In this document: in pieces, positions 63,776 to 64,000 of the stretch
Layout of the letters: every line of letters begins with the position of its first letter
Position numbering within the stretch: position 1 is the stretch's first letter
NCBI GenBank assembly: GCA_958296235.1
Contig: OY282457.1
Location: 992,501 to 1,056,500 of the forward strand
Direction of reading: 5' to 3'
DNA from: an uncultured Candidatus Binatia bacterium
Lineage (GTDB): Bacteria > Desulfobacterota > Binatia > Bin18
DNA length: 64,000 nt
Notes under the pieces: generated by a model
Seen by the model: only the letters and a program-made list of their open reading frames with translations
Told to the model about the DNA's origin: nothing
Databases searched by the model: none
Program-made: the position numbers and the translations under genes

Positions 63776-64000
63776 TCAAGTCAATACAGCAATCGCGATT
63801 GTTTCAATGTGGTAGGTATGGGGGAAAAGATCGACGGGCTGGAGGCGCTCAAGCCGGTATCCCAACTGGCCGAGACGGCGCATATCACGGGCGAGGGTCG
63901 CAGGGTCGCACGAGACGTAGACAATTTTTGGAATCTTGAGTCGCGGGATAGCGTCAAGGCTGTCAGCAGCCCCTGCCCGAGGCGGGTCCAATACCAGGAT
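63776..64000 (-). CDS. rlmD: 23S rRNA/tRNA uracil-C5 methyltransferase, C-terminal part
   Basis: The 3' end of a TrmA/RlmD-family gene; the 5' end lies beyond the window. Visible: LDPPRAGAADSL (the DPPRxG motif), VYVSCDPATLARDMRRL (catalytic Cys in SCDP) and the terminal HIETIAIAVL. The family methylates U in rRNA or tRNA with SAM. Which member it is cannot be decided from 74 residues. Confidence 0.88.
   Translation of the reverse strand: MLVLDPPRAGAADSLDAIPRLKIPKIVYVSCDPATLARDMRRLGQLGYRLERLQPVDLFPHTYHIETIAIAVLT

Overview
The window looks like chromosomal DNA (roughly 55-60% G+C by eye) from an uncultured diderm bacterium. The evidence for an outer membrane is a CusCBA-type tripartite metal pump and several lipoproteins with lipoboxes. 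Aat, plant-type glutamate-cysteine ligase, HemQ, PmbA/TldD and a split arg/dap operon fit a deltaproteobacterial, Tectomicrobia/Entotheonella-like or related candidate-phylum lineage; this placement is inference. I recognised no rRNA, tRNA or CRISPR.

Layout. 1-4.5 kb: tldD (5' end outside the window), pmbA/tldE and an exonuclease-UvrC fusion. 4.5-7.6 kb: a PEP-mutase/isocitrate-lyase-family domain fused to a nucleotidyltransferase, a QW-repeat (squalene-cyclase-like) protein and a Rieske ferredoxin. 7.8-14.8 kb (minus strand): a CusCBA copper/silver efflux operon with a small Cys/His-rich secreted protein. 15-17.8 kb: a class V aminotransferase and two unknown lipoproteins. 17.9-25.3 kb (plus): a sulfur module made of persulfide dioxygenase-rhodanese, a fused Fe-S/NrfD subunit, a cytoplasmic molybdoenzyme and SulP, followed by gshA at 26 kb.

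25.3-39.8 kb is an accessory/defence island. It holds a toxin remnant with an intact antitoxin, a 1356-residue protein with an N-terminal HigA-type HTH that I cannot assign (the main candidate for an undescribed defence gene), and a type I restriction-modification locus (hsdS, hsdM, hsdR). hsdM and hsdS are separated by a pile of toxin-antitoxin cassettes, two of them with broken toxins. 39.8-40.4 kb holds two tandem copies of a MITE-like element; a third, diverged copy lies at 50.6 kb.

40.5-50.4 kb: ThDP-dependent E1 alpha/beta with AcoX, a D-2-hydroxyacid dehydrogenase, a cupredoxin-like lipoprotein, a PuuD-like membrane protein, CrcB, a phosphotransferase, a likely selenocysteine-containing AhpD/CMD-family protein (in-frame TGA in a CxxU motif followed by a SECIS-like hairpin), Aat and a VapBC pair. 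50.8-59.8 kb (minus): one amino-acid operon argB-argD-argF-argG-argH-lipoprotein-dapF-dapA-dapB. 59.9-64 kb: hemQ, thiO, a CDGSH protein, a DUF2231 membrane protein, a second Rieske protein, a small unknown gene and the 3' end of an RNA methyltransferase gene.

The strongest findings are the selenoprotein, the HTH-fused giant protein beside the R-M/TA island, the TIR element with target-site duplications, and the atypical PEP-mutase-like fusion read from an apparently leaderless promoter.
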